From NCBI GenBank assembly GCA_027006055.1, contig JALTKX010000180.1:1-52013 (forward strand): a stretch of 52,013 bases of DNA, read 5' to 3'. How positions within the stretch are numbered: position 1 is the first letter of the stretch; each line of letters opens with the position of its first letter. The notes beneath the pieces are model-generated. The model did not search any database, was not told the origin of the DNA, and saw only the letters and a list, made by a program, of their open reading frames with translations. Below are positions 1 to 8,534 of this stretch, in pieces. This stretch comes from Calditrichia bacterium (GTDB taxonomy: Bacteria; Calditrichota; Calditrichia; Calditrichales; J004). The translations under genes were made by a program, and so were the position numbers.

Positions 1-51
1 AATTTTTGATCTTTATGAAAAACACCGTATATTAAAAACTCTTTTGAACGG

Positions 52-127
52 GAGCCAGTAGCTCAGCTGGTAGAGCAGCGGCCTTTTAAGCCGTTGGTCC
101 TGGGTTCGAATCCCAGCTGGCTCACCA
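52..127 (+). tRNA. tRNA-Lys (anticodon UUU)
   Basis: The cloverleaf folds completely. A 7-bp acceptor stem pairs GAGCCAG (52-58) with CTGGCTC (117-123). The D stem is GCTC/GAGC (61-64 with 73-76). A 5-bp anticodon stem (78-82 with 90-94, one G-U pair) holds the loop CTTTTAA, which places TTT at 85-87. The T arm contains GGTTCGAATCC. The discriminator is A124, and CCA (125-127) is encoded in the genome. A strong hairpin terminator follows within 10 nt, so the transcript probably carries this tRNA alone or as its last member. Confidence 0.97.
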
Positions 128-132
128 CGCTT

Positions 133-163
133 AAAGGGACTCTGTTGCAGAGTCCCTTTTTTT
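133..163 (+). terminator. Rho-independent terminator of tRNA-Lys
   Basis: AAAGGGACTCTG pairs perfectly with CAGAGTCCCTTT across a TTG loop, and a run of T residues follows up to 163. The position immediately after the tRNA CCA end is where a tRNA transcript terminator is expected. Confidence 0.9.
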
Positions 164-276
164 GTTTGCGGCAGGTAGGCATTCATCCCATATTAGAGTA
201 AAAGGCCGGCTGCACTCCGCCAGGCCGGGAAAAAGATTGATTTTCAGATAATAGTTTAATTTTTTTTAAATTTTCC

Positions 277-305
277 TTGAAAATAGTATGCAATTCGTTT
301 ATTAT
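277..305 (+). promoter_or_regulatory. Predicted sigma-70-type promoter of the 68-residue protein gene
   Basis: TTGAAA (277-282) and TATTAT (300-305) are separated by exactly 17 nt. They lie in an AT-rich stretch after the tRNA terminator and about 50 nt before the gene's ATG. The hexamers match consensus at 5/6 (-35) and 5/6 (-10). Transcription would start near 312. The prediction rests on sequence match only. Confidence 0.5.
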
Positions 306-353
306 TGTCACCTTTTGTACAGGAAATATTGACACGCTTCTTTAGGAGGATAC

Positions 354-560
354 ATGAAAATTCACCAACTCCGCGAATATCTTGATGACTTTGACGAGCA
401 GGCAGAAGTATTTGTAACCTTATACAGTATTGAAGGCTCTCAGGAAATCTACGAAATTACCAGCGCATCCAACAATGGCGGGCATCTTCAGCTTACCATT
501 GACGAAGCCGATTCACACAGTGATATCGACTTTATGGATACCGATTACATGGATGAATAA
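354..560 (+). CDS. Small acidic hypothetical protein (68 aa)
   Basis: Function not recognised. The ATG is preceded by a clear TTAGGAGG ribosome binding site (about 7 nt spacing), by a predicted promoter at 277-305, and followed by its own terminator at 567-590, so this is a convincing single-gene transcript. The N-terminal half (KIHQLREYLDDFDEQAEVFV) resembles the general look of small cytosolic proteins with a helix followed by beta strands. The C-terminus is strongly acidic, with repeated Asp, Ser and Glu and the ending DTDYMDE. There is no signal peptide, membrane segment or cysteine. The acidic tail might bind cations or basic proteins, but that is speculation. Confidence 0.75.
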   Translation: MKIHQLREYLDDFDEQAEVFVTLYSIEGSQEIYEITSASNNGGHLQLTIDEADSHSDIDFMDTDYMDE

Positions 561-566
561 TTTTGG

Positions 567-590
567 GCCTCGTTCCGCGAGGCTTTTTTT
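567..590 (+). terminator. Rho-independent terminator
   Basis: GCCTCG (567-572) pairs with CGAGGC (578-583) around a TTCCG loop, followed by seven T residues. It starts 7 nt after the stop codon of the 68-residue protein gene. Confidence 0.88.
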
Positions 591-682
591 ATGCGCTTTT
601 ACATGGAATGTGTAAATGAAGCGCAAAATTTAAGCATTCCTCCAATAGCGCCGATCTTGTATTCAAATTTTGGAGAACACCT

Positions 683-1039
683 ATGCAGCGCATTGATCTG
701 AAAAGTCTGATCCGTCTCATTGATGACCAAAAGGATATTGAAAGTAACCTCATTTTGGATGAAGGTTGTGTGATCGAGGCGGAAGACCAAAAACCGCTGA
801 TTAAAGTTATAAACTACGTTATTAACTATCTGGCCGCCCTTACGGATAAACCCCTGGCCATATCGCTGGATTTAATGGCCGATGGCCCTTTGATGACTTT
901 GATGGCTTATACGGACAAGACGCCGGAAAGCCCCCTCAGCCCGAATGTGGCCGAGGCCCTGAACGCCTATAAGGCGTCACTGATGGTTTTGGATGATTCG
1001 GGTAGTTATATTCAGATAAAAATTCAGTTTAAAAAATAA
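683..1039 (+). CDS. Hypothetical protein (118 aa)
   Basis: Function not recognised. The ATG follows TTTGGAGAACACCT, a plausible ribosome binding site. The protein begins with a helical, charged region (residues 1-25), continues with hydrophobic strands and helices around IKVINYVINYLAAL (about 40-53), and ends in a Lys-rich strand (YIQIKIQFKK). There is no signal peptide or clear transmembrane segment, so it is probably cytosolic. The terminator at 567-590 separates it from the upstream small gene, so it needs its own promoter, which I could not place. The reading frame and ribosome binding site support a real gene, but I see no diagnostic motif. Confidence 0.65.
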   Translation: MQRIDLKSLIRLIDDQKDIESNLILDEGCVIEAEDQKPLIKVINYVINYLAALTDKPLAISLDLMADGPLMTLMAYTDKTPESPLSPNVAEALNAYKASLMVLDDSGSYIQIKIQFKK

Positions 1040-1123
1040 GCCCCCCGCTGCATCCTCTGTTTAACCTTTAACTTTTTTTCGGTCTGTTCAGCTTAATACC
1101 TGTTTTTTTCATATCTTTACCCG

Positions 1124-2014
1124 ATGAATACCAGGCGAAAAGTATATCTCTATACGGGAGGCTCCATTCTTTTTTGGGCCGGTTCCGCCACGGCCTTTAA
1201 GCAGGCCCTGGCCTCACTCACCCCCGTAATGCTGCTGTGGAGCGCCTCGCTGATATCCCTTGTCGTTTTAGCCCTGCTTCTTGTCGCTCAAAAGCAGATA
1301 GCCCTGCTGAAGGCCCTTAAGCCCGGGGAGTGGGGCGGCCTGTTGCTGTTGGGCGTGTTAAATCCTTTTTTGTACTACATCATCCTTTTTGAGGCCTACG
1401 CCCTTTTGCCGGGTCAAATGGCCATGTCCCTTAACTACCTGTGGCCGGTGGTGCTTGCCCTGCTCTCCGTTCCTGTTTTAGGGCACACGCTCGGATGGCG
1501 CAATATTTTGGCCATCAGCCTTAGTTTTACCGGCGCCCTGATCATTGCCACCCGGGGTGAAATGCTGCAATTGCGCGGGGTTAGCATAACGGGGGTGGTT
1601 CTGGCCCTGGTCAGTACCGTCGTTTGGGCTTTTTACTGGCTGTTGAGCGCGCGTATTCGGGTGGCGGCAACGGTAAAGCTGTTTGTCGGTTTTCTTAGCG
1701 GCAGCCTGCTGACCCTGATCTATGCCTTGTTTGCTCCGGGCGGCCTGCTCCCCAGTTCCGGCATCCCCTGGTTTTCCATGCTCTATGTGGGGCTGTTTGA
1801 AATGGGGCTTACTTTTTTTCTTTGGTTAAAGGCCCTGCAAATGGCCGATAATGCCGCCCGTGTCGGCAATCTGATCTATTTAACCCCCTTTCTTTCGCTC
1901 TTTTTTCTGGCGCTTTTTATCGATGAACCGATCTATAACAGTACCCTGGTCGGTCTGATGGTTATCATTGCCGGTATTCTGGCCCAGCAATATTGGAGCG
2001 GCCGCCCGGAATGA
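1124..2014 (+). CDS. DMT-superfamily (EamA/RhaT-type) permease
   Basis: An inner-membrane transporter of about 10 transmembrane helices in 296 residues, the usual size for EamA-family drug/metabolite transporters. It shows the two-repeat layout: an N-terminal five-helix half (starting GGSILFWAGSATAFKQAL) and a second half beginning near residue 150 (ALVSTVVWAFYWLLSARI). The segment MAMSLNYLWPVVLALLSVPVLG matches the conserved end of the first EamA repeat, and NLIYLTPFLSLFFLALFIDEPI matches the same region of the second. The substrate cannot be inferred; family members export amino acids, nucleotides or other metabolites. No strong ribosome binding site precedes the ATG, so the start is less certain than the identity. 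Confidence 0.85.
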   Translation: MNTRRKVYLYTGGSILFWAGSATAFKQALASLTPVMLLWSASLISLVVLALLLVAQKQIALLKALKPGEWGGLLLLGVLNPFLYYIILFEAYALLPGQMAMSLNYLWPVVLALLSVPVLGHTLGWRNILAISLSFTGALIIATRGEMLQLRGVSITGVVLALVSTVVWAFYWLLSARIRVAATVKLFVGFLSGSLLTLIYALFAPGGLLPSSGIPWFSMLYVGLFEMGLTFFLWLKALQMADNAARVGNLIYLTPFLSLFFLALFIDEPIYNSTLVGLMVIIAGILAQQYWSGRPE

Positions 2015-2160
2015 CTCTCTGTTTACAGTAATCCTGTACTTGCAACCTAAAAGTTTGTTTGGTCACAGCATATCAGACTTAAACGGGTATATTGGGGTTT
2101 TTATTTTATAACCGACCGTCTCCGTGATACCGGCAGCCGGAAAACGTTTTTTAAGGAGAG

Positions 2161-5100
2161 ATGATGCGCGCCTTTTATCTGATTTTACTTATTGGTGTTA
2201 CTGCAATCCTAGCCAAAGAGGGGACGCAAATTTTTGAAAAAGCGGAGATCATCCTTCCCGACCGGGGTAAGGTTCCGGCTCAGATATCCTTCCCGGAAAA
2301 ACGGCCGTCGGTTGTCGCGTTTATGGAAGCCTTCCGCGCGCGCTATAACCTTGGCGATGAAAGCAGCTTTAAAACGGCCTCATCGCAGTACGACGAAACC
2401 GGCATGGAGCATCGCCGCCTGAATCAATATTATAAAGGGCTGCGCGTGGCCGATGTGCAATATATACTTCACATACGGCAGGCGCGCGTTTACAGGGCCA
2501 ACGGCCTGCTCCTTGCCGGTATCCGGACGCCGGTACAGCCTCTTATCAGCAGGGAACAGGCCCTGGCTTCGGCGCTTAAGGCTGTCGGGGCAGAGCGCTA
2601 TATATGGCAGGATAAAAACGAACAGGCCTTTTTTAATAAGCTAAGCGGCGATGATACCGGCAGCCTTGCGCCCCGGGGAGAATTGCTGCTAAGCGCCGGC
2701 GGGAAAAGCCCGCGGGCGGAAAATCTGCGTCTGGTTTACCGTTTTGATATATACGCCCTCCGGCCCATGTCCCGCCAATGGGTGGATATCGACGCCCGCA
2801 CGGGGGAGTGGGTCAATTCCGTTTCCCGCATCCAGACGGCGGATTTGACAGGCTACGGAAACACGCCCTATTACGGACGGGTGGCGGTAACCGTGTCCGA
2901 TAGTATTTTCCCCTCGCCGCAGCTCAGCTACTGGCATCCGGACACCTTTGCCACTTACGACGCCGTGGATAGCAGTTGGTGGTGCGCGGACACTTCCCTG
3001 GGGGTGGCGGGCGGTTACGATAACCTGTGGTATCAGGTGTTGGATACCGACCCCTTTGTTATAAGCGGCGCGGCGGCGGAGTTGCGCTTTTTTCAGCGAT
3101 ATGCCGCGGAAAGCCCGGGGGGCGAACCGGATGGCTATGACGGCTGGGATGGTATGAATGTGCGTATTTCCACGGATGACGGCCAAAGCTGGCAGGTTCT
3201 GCGCCATCCGGAACCGGCCTATACCGCTTCCAGTTTGTACAGCTTTGGCTTTCAGCACGGGGAAGGCATGGGCATCCCCGGCTGGGCGGGGGAGAACCGG
3301 AACTGGCACCGGGTACGTATTGATCTTTCGGCCTATGCCGGGCAAACCGCGCGCATCCGCTTTGCCTTTGCCTCCGATCCGGCCGCTTCCACGGCGGATA
3401 TGGATAATGACTGGTTTGGCTGGCAGGTGGATGATATTTCCGTTACCGCCGGAGAAGATACCCTGTTTTATAATTCCGGGAAAAAAGAGGGGATGAGCGC
3501 CCGGCAAAAGGAGACGCTGATTGCCGGCAACTACCGCCTGCGCCAGGAGAACCGCGGCGGCGTATTTACCTTTGATATGAAAAACGGAACCTCATACGCC
3601 TCGGCGGTGGATTTTGTCAGCGATGACAGCCTCTTCCTTACCGAAAATGATGAGGCGGGGGTGAGCGCTCACTATGGCATAGAAAAAACATACGACTACT
3701 TTAAGGAAGTGCATAACAGGGACAGTTATGATAACCAGGGCAGTCCCCTGATCAGTTATGTACATTATGACAACGACTACTTTAACGCCTTCTGGAACGG
3801 ACAATTCATGACCTATGGCGATGGCAACGGCAACGCCACTCCCCTTACCACGATTGATATCTGCGCCCATGAGCTGGCCCACGGGGTTACCGGCAGCAGC
3901 GCCGGTCTGATCTACCAGAACGAACCGGGGGCCTTAAACGAATCCTTTAGCGATATTTTCGGTACGGCCGTGGAGTTTTACACCCTGGGCGCGGAGGCCA
4001 ACTGGCTTATCGGCGAGGATGTGGGTACTTTCCGTTCCATGTCGGATCCCACCCGCTACGGCGACCCCGATACCTACAAGGGCGCCAATTGGTATACCGG
4101 CTCCGGCGATAACGGCGGCGTGCATACCAACAGCGCCGTACAGAACAAATGGTTTTATCTGCTTACGGAAGGCGGCTCGGGCAGTGATGACAACGGACGT
4201 CCCTATCAGGTGCCGGGTATCGGCATCGAAAAGGCCGCCAGGATCGCCTACCGCAATTTAACGCTCTATCTGCAACCCTCTTCTCAATATTTTGACGCCC
4301 GCCTGGGCAGCATTAATGCCGCCGAAGACCTGTATGGGAAGGATTCCGAAGCCTATGCCGCCGTGATTGAAGCCTGGAATGCCGTGGGCGTCTACTATCC
4401 GCTAACGGGAAGCAGCCTGCGGGTTACGCCTGATTCGCTTTCCCTGCTTTCGGAATGGAAGGTCTCCGCGGATACGGGCCGGGTGAGCATTGCCAACGTG
4501 GGGCTGGATTCCATTACGGTATCCCGGGTTTACCTGAAGGCCGGTAACTTTGAGCTGCTTGGCGCCGACAGCCTTCCGCGCAGGCTGGCCTTTCCCGATA
4601 CCCTGCATCTGCGGCTTGTTTTTGAGGCCGGCGGCGTGGGTGAGATACGTGATACGCTGGTTATCGAATACAGCGATTCCCTGGCAAAAACGGCGCTGCG
4701 TCCCATACGCGGCACGGCCTTTGAGGTGAAAAGCAGTGTGGCGGGACAGGTTTACGGACTTGGCAAGGGCGGCGACTTTTTTCTTGTGGATACCAGCGGA
4801 CGGGGACGGGTGGTCGGCAATGCCGGTTACGAAACTCTTTACGGATTGTCCATACATCCCGAAACGGGTCAGCTCTATGCCATCCATCCGCAAACCTATG
4901 CCACGGAGCTGATTCGCATAGACGCCGAAAGCGGTAAAGGCTATCCCGGCGCCACGGTGGAGTATAACCAGCTTTATGCCTTTGCCTTTGACCCGGCTGA
5001 TGCCTCTGTCTACAGTTTGAATTACTATACCCGCTATCTGCTGAGGATTGACGCCCAAAGCGGTAACTACACCATTGTCGGACGCAGTTCCGTAAGCAAA

Positions 5101-5691
5101 TCCCTGGGGATGGCCATTAACCCCCGTTCGGGCCGCTTGTACGCGGTGGATGAAAATAATGTACTGTATATCATCGATAAAACCGACGCCTCCACGGTTG
5201 TGATAGATACCATAACCGCGCGGAATATCCGGGACTTAGCCTTTGACGGCGAGGGACGCCTGCTGGCGCTGGCCGGCGGCGACGGGGAGCCGGGACAGCT
5301 GTATCGTATAAATCCTTCAACGGCGGAAGCCACCCTGGTGGGTGATACGGAACAAACGAATGCTATCGGCCTGGCCGTGAGCGGGGCCACGCTGACCGCC
5401 CTGCCCGCCGGGAAAAACAGCCTGCCGCAAAATTTTGCCCTGTGGCCAAATATCCCCAACCCCTTTAATCCCTCCACGGTAATCCGCTACACCCTGAGGG
5501 AGGAAACAGAGGTGCGCCTGACGGTTTATGACATTCATGGGAAAAAAGTGAAAACCCTGGTGAGCGGCAGGCAAAAGGCCGGCTCTCATGAATTGCGTTT
5601 TGACGCAAGCCGGCTGGCCAGCGGCCTCTATTTTTATCGTTTGGAGACAAAGGCTTTCAGCAAAACACGTCGCATGTTATTATTGCGCTAA
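2161..5691 (+). CDS. Secreted M4 (thermolysin-like) metalloprotease, multidomain, with C-terminal sorting domain
   Basis: A 1176-residue zinc endopeptidase, probably extracellular. The order is: signal peptide (1-19); FTP/PepSY-type inhibitory propeptide (about 60-225); M4 catalytic domain split by an insertion; an Ig-like HYDIN/choice-of-anchor-D-type region (about 750-855); a beta-propeller-like repeat region (about 864-1085); and a C-terminal domain (about 1097-1176) with NPFNPST and the VYDIHGKKV / ASGLYFYRL signature of type-IX-like or FlgD-like sorting domains. Zinc ligands are H570, H574 and E594 (HELAH, then NESFSD), with H655 as the second catalytic His. The spacing equals thermolysin's H142/H146/E166. 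Residues about 250-450 form an extra beta-sandwich (DGWDGMNVRISTDDGQSW, then VDDISV) like the immune-inhibitor-A/MAM domains, nested in the N-terminal lobe. The start follows AAGGAGAG. Confidence 0.92.
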   Translation: MMRAFYLILLIGVTAILAKEGTQIFEKAEIILPDRGKVPAQISFPEKRPSVVAFMEAFRARYNLGDESSFKTASSQYDETGMEHRRLNQYYKGLRVADVQYILHIRQARVYRANGLLLAGIRTPVQPLISREQALASALKAVGAERYIWQDKNEQAFFNKLSGDDTGSLAPRGELLLSAGGKSPRAENLRLVYRFDIYALRPMSRQWVDIDARTGEWVNSVSRIQTADLTGYGNTPYYGRVAVTVSDSIFPSPQLSYWHPDTFATYDAVDSSWWCADTSLGVAGGYDNLWYQVLDTDPFVISGAAAELRFFQRYAAESPGGEPDGYDGWDGMNVRISTDDGQSWQVLRHPEPAYTASSLYSFGFQHGEGMGIPGWAGENRNWHRVRIDLSAYAGQTARIRFAFASDPAASTADMDNDWFGWQVDDISVTAGEDTLFYNSGKKEGMSARQKETLIAGNYRLRQENRGGVFTFDMKNGTSYASAVDFVSDDSLFLTENDEAGVSAHYGIEKTYDYFKEVHNRDSYDNQGSPLISYVHYDNDYFNAFWNGQFMTYGDGNGNATPLTTIDICAHELAHGVTGSSAGLIYQNEPGALNESFSDIFGTAVEFYTLGAEANWLIGEDVGTFRSMSDPTRYGDPDTYKGANWYTGSGDNGGVHTNSAVQNKWFYLLTEGGSGSDDNGRPYQVPGIGIEKAARIAYRNLTLYLQPSSQYFDARLGSINAAEDLYGKDSEAYAAVIEAWNAVGVYYPLTGSSLRVTPDSLSLLSEWKVSADTGRVSIANVGLDSITVSRVYLKAGNFELLGADSLPRRLAFPDTLHLRLVFEAGGVGEIRDTLVIEYSDSLAKTALRPIRGTAFEVKSSVAGQVYGLGKGGDFFLVDTSGRGRVVGNAGYETLYGLSIHPETGQLYAIHPQTYATELIRIDAESGKGYPGATVEYNQLYAFAFDPADASVYSLNYYTRYLLRIDAQSGNYTIVGRSSVSKSLGMAINPRSGRLYAVDENNVLYIIDKTDASTVVIDTITARNIRDLAFDGEGRLLALAGGDGEPGQLYRINPSTAEATLVGDTEQTNAIGLAVSGATLTALPAGKNSLPQNFALWPNIPNPFNPSTVIRYTLREETEVRLTVYDIHGKKVKTLVSGRQKAGSHELRFDASRLASGLYFYRLETKAFSKTRRMLLLR

Positions 5692-5746
5692 AGGGAGAAA
5701 GGGCTGTGGAGGCGGTGGGGTAAAAGCGCCCGCCCCGGGACGCCGG

Positions 5747-6112
5747 TTAATCCAGCATGCTTTTGATCTTTGCGATGAGTGTGGAACCGTCAAAGGGTTT
5801 TTCCAGCGTGGCGTTCGCGCCCATGTGTTCGGCCAGGTGCAGATGGCTGCGCGGCGATATGCGCCCGCCTCCCGATATGGCCAGAATGGGTATGGAAGCG
5901 TTGATGGAGCGAATTTCCGTTATGGTTTCGATCCCTTCCTTTTCCGGCATGACGATATCGGTGATCACCAGGTCAAAATCCAGGCTATGCACCTTTTCCT
6001 TGGCGTTTTTGCCGTCCTGGAGAGTAACAACCTCAAAACCATTCCGTTGAAGTATTTCGGAAAAAGCCTCTCTTAAAAACGGATCGTCATCAATAAATAG
6101 TATTTTTTTCAT
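5747..6112 (-). CDS. Stand-alone response regulator receiver (CheY-like)
   Basis: A 121-residue single-domain receiver. All phosphotransfer residues are present: the acidic pocket D8-D10, phospho-acceptor D52 (in VITDIVMPEKEG), S80 (ILAIS) and K105 (LEKPF). No output domain follows, so it must act through protein partners. It is not adjacent to a kinase; the nearest histidine kinase in the window is at 49263. It is convergent with the M4 protease gene and divergent from the small HTH gene at 6230. The segment GGGRISPRSHLHLAEHMGA after beta-4 is a few residues longer than in CheY. Confidence 0.93.
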   Translation of the reverse strand: MKKILFIDDDPFLREAFSEILQRNGFEVVTLQDGKNAKEKVHSLDFDLVITDIVMPEKEGIETITEIRSINASIPILAISGGGRISPRSHLHLAEHMGANATLEKPFDGSTLIAKIKSMLD

Positions 6113-6229
6113 ATATTTATATCTTTATGCAAGTTTATTGTCCAGTGCTACGCTGATATTCGGTAAATATTTTTAAATGTTAAACCGCCCCACTGATTTG
6201 TACAGCTTTTAAAAGATAGGGAGGGAGAT

Positions 6230-6562
6230 ATGACAGAGCAACAGAAATCGGAGTTCATCCGTTTGCGTATTGAAGAAGGATTATCCCTGAAAACGATCGC
6301 CGGGAAAATGGGCCTGGACGCCCTAACCCTTGTCGGCTGGGAAAGCGAACTGGAACAGGAACTGAAAGCCCGTCTTACCCTTTATGTGGATCAGCGGCTT
6401 CATGAAGGCGGGGCCGATGCCGTAAAGCGGGTCGATTATCTGCTGGCTACCTATAAACGTCTGGCGACCGAGCTGGATACGCGTGATTTTTCCGGTTTGC
6501 CCACGGACAAACTCTACTTTATTTTAAATGATTTGTACGAGCTTATAAAAAAATCCGTTTAA
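6230..6562 (+). CDS. Small helix-turn-helix protein (110 aa), function unknown
   Basis: The ATG follows the strong ribosome binding site AGGGAGGGAG. Residues 5-42 form a helix-turn-helix that resembles transposase or sigma-region-4-type HTHs: FIRLRIEEGLSLKTIAGKMG, followed by a recognition-helix-like stretch DALTLVGWESEL. The remainder (about 45-110) is helical and charged, with a repeated hydrophobic pattern (VKRVDYLLATYKRLATEL, LYFILNDLYELIKK) that suggests dimerisation. It is too short to be a transposase and has no catalytic domain. A DNA-binding or adaptor role is inferred from the HTH only. It could also be a phage-derived terminase-like small subunit, but no phage genes are nearby. Confidence 0.7.
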   Translation: MTEQQKSEFIRLRIEEGLSLKTIAGKMGLDALTLVGWESELEQELKARLTLYVDQRLHEGGADAVKRVDYLLATYKRLATELDTRDFSGLPTDKLYFILNDLYELIKKSV

Positions 6563-6628
6563 ACCGGCCTCTGGTATCCGGTCCGGACGGAAATACAATA
6601 CACCGTTCTAAATAAAGGAATATTGGAA

Positions 6629-8494
6629 ATGTTTTCAATGAGGATCAGTCTTTTTATTTTCTTCGTTCTCACTATGTTGCTTAGCGCCTGTCAGGCGCCC
6701 CGGCCAAAAGCGGAAGGCGTTAAGGATGCCCACAGTTACAGTAACGCGGATTCCGTGCGTATCCGGCACATGGATTTGAATCTGAATCTGGATTTTGAGC
6801 AACATACCCTGAGCGGGGTGGTTACCTTAAAGATAGATAATTTAAAAAAGGCGCGTACCCTTATTCTGGATACGCGGGATCTGGAAATATTTAAGGTTGA
6901 GGCGCAAGGGGAGAATCCCGGACGCGCATATACCCTGGGCAGCGTCACGACCGACTATATGGGCGCGCCGCTTACCATCCGCCTTCAACCCGGAGACAGC
7001 GTGATATCCGTGGCCTATAAAACCAGCCCCGGGGCCGCGGCTTTGCAATGGCTCAATCCCGAACAGACCGCGGGCAAAAAATATCCCTTTCTGTTTTCCC
7101 AGTCCCAGGCCATTTTGGCGCGTACCTGGGTTCCCTGCCAGGATACCCCCGGCGTGCGTTTTACCTATAGCGCCACCATTCAGGCCCCAAAAGAGCTGCT
7201 GGTGTTGATGAGCGCTTCGAATCCAAAGGAAAAAAACAAAACCGGTATCTATCACTTTGAGATGGAACAACCCATTCCATCCTATCTGTTGGCCCTGGCT
7301 GCCGGAGATTTGCGTTTCCGGGCCTTTGACGGACGCAGCGGCGTTTATGCCGAGCCGGAAATGATCGACAAGGCCGCTTATGAATTTGCCGATACGCCGA
7401 ATATGATCCGGACGGCGGAAAAATTGTATGGTCCCTACCGTTGGGGACGTTATGACATACTGGTGCTGCCCCCCAGCTTTCCCTTTGGCGGCATGGAAAA
7501 CCCGAGGCTGACCTTTGCCACGCCAACCGTAATCACGGGAGACCGCTCTCTTGTTTCCCTGATAGCCCATGAACTGGCCCATTCCTGGTCGGGCAATCTG
7601 GTGACCAACGCCACCTGGAATGATATTTGGCTGAATGAGGGATTTACCACCTATTTTGAGCTGCGCATAATGGAAGCGCTTTATGGCAGGGAATATGAAG
7701 AAATGCTGGAACAGATCGGCTATCAGGATCTGCAACGCACCCTGGAAGAGCTGGGACGGGATAATCCCGATACGCGTCTGGCGCTGAATGTGGACGACCG
7801 TGATCCGGATGAAGCGCTTTCTCTGATTGCCTATGAAAAGGGCCGTTCATTTTTAAAGATGCTGGAAATTGAGTTCGGGCGTCCCCGTTTTGACGCTTTT
7901 CTGAAAAAATATTTTGATACCTACGCCTTCCAGTCCATGGATACGGAGCATTTTACCCAATATCTGCGGGATAATCTGATAAAACACCGTCGCCGGGTGG
8001 AGGGGCAAATCCATCTGCGGGAGTGGATATACGAGCCGGGCTTGCCTGAGAATTGTCCCGTTCCCGATTCACCGGAGTTTCGCAAGGTGGATGAGCAGCG
8101 CATGGCCTTTTTAAAAGGGACTCCCGCGGAAAAGCTGGATGTGCAAGGTTGGAGCACACACCATTGGCTGCACTTTATACGGGCCCTGCCGCGTAAGATG
8201 ACGACGGAACAAATGGCCGCGCTGGACAAGGCCTTTACCTTAAGCGCCTCGCCCAACAGTGAAATTGCCTACGCCTGGTTCCGGCAGGCCATCGGGCATG
8301 AATACGCGCCGGCCTTGCCCCATATAAAACGATTTCTGCTCCATGTGGGCCGGGCCAAGTTTGTGGTTCCCCTTTATACGGCTTTGAACAGCCATGAAGC
8401 CTACAGGCAATTTGCCCGGGATGTATATAAAAAGGCCAGGGAAGGCTATCATCCGGTTACCTACGGCGCGGTTGACCGCGTGTTGAAGCCATAA
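6629..8494 (+). CDS. M1-family zinc aminopeptidase, lipoprotein (leukotriene A4 hydrolase-like)
   Basis: A 621-residue metallopeptidase that removes N-terminal residues from peptides. It begins with a lipoprotein signal peptide ending LLSAC (about residues 16-20), so it is probably anchored in a membrane facing the periplasm or the outside. The exopeptidase motif GGMEN is at 287-291. The zinc site HELAH (H314, E315, H318) is followed by E337 in NEGFTTY, the canonical spacing of 18 residues. The C-terminal helical repeat region (RKMTTEQMAALDKAF... HPVTYGAVDRVL) matches the LTA4H C-terminal domain, as in bacterial cold-active aminopeptidases. I chose ATG 6629 because AAGGAA lies 8 nt upstream; TTG 6623 and ATG 6638 are alternatives. 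A strong terminator follows. Confidence 0.93.
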   Translation: MFSMRISLFIFFVLTMLLSACQAPRPKAEGVKDAHSYSNADSVRIRHMDLNLNLDFEQHTLSGVVTLKIDNLKKARTLILDTRDLEIFKVEAQGENPGRAYTLGSVTTDYMGAPLTIRLQPGDSVISVAYKTSPGAAALQWLNPEQTAGKKYPFLFSQSQAILARTWVPCQDTPGVRFTYSATIQAPKELLVLMSASNPKEKNKTGIYHFEMEQPIPSYLLALAAGDLRFRAFDGRSGVYAEPEMIDKAAYEFADTPNMIRTAEKLYGPYRWGRYDILVLPPSFPFGGMENPRLTFATPTVITGDRSLVSLIAHELAHSWSGNLVTNATWNDIWLNEGFTTYFELRIMEALYGREYEEMLEQIGYQDLQRTLEELGRDNPDTRLALNVDDRDPDEALSLIAYEKGRSFLKMLEIEFGRPRFDAFLKKYFDTYAFQSMDTEHFTQYLRDNLIKHRRRVEGQIHLREWIYEPGLPENCPVPDSPEFRKVDEQRMAFLKGTPAEKLDVQGWSTHHWLHFIRALPRKMTTEQMAALDKAFTLSASPNSEIAYAWFRQAIGHEYAPALPHIKRFLLHVGRAKFVVPLYTALNSHEAYRQFARDVYKKAREGYHPVTYGAVDRVLKP

Positions 8495-8501
8495 GCCTAT
8501 G

Positions 8502-8534
8502 GCCCGCCCGGATTTTCCCGGCGGGCTTTTTTTT
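8502..8534 (+). terminator. Rho-independent terminator of the M1 aminopeptidase gene
   Basis: GCCCGCC (8502-8508) pairs with GGCGGGC (8520-8526), followed by eight T residues. The T-run overlaps the stop codon of the convergent gene. Confidence 0.92.

Noticed and set aside
2689..3507. Antisense frame of about 270 codons opposite the M4 protease
   Set aside because: It lies inside the protease propeptide and insert, with Gly/Pro/Arg-rich composition typical of antisense shadows.
6113..6160. Possible promoter for the receiver gene on the minus strand, TGGACA with 17 nt to TATAAA
   Set aside because: The -10 box ends three nucleotides before the ATG, so the normal start point would fall inside the coding region.
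6842..7735. Antisense frame of about 297 codons opposite the M1 aminopeptidase gene
   Set aside because: Same reasoning: the sense strand has a complete zinc site and domain order, and the antisense translation is low-complexity and unmatched.
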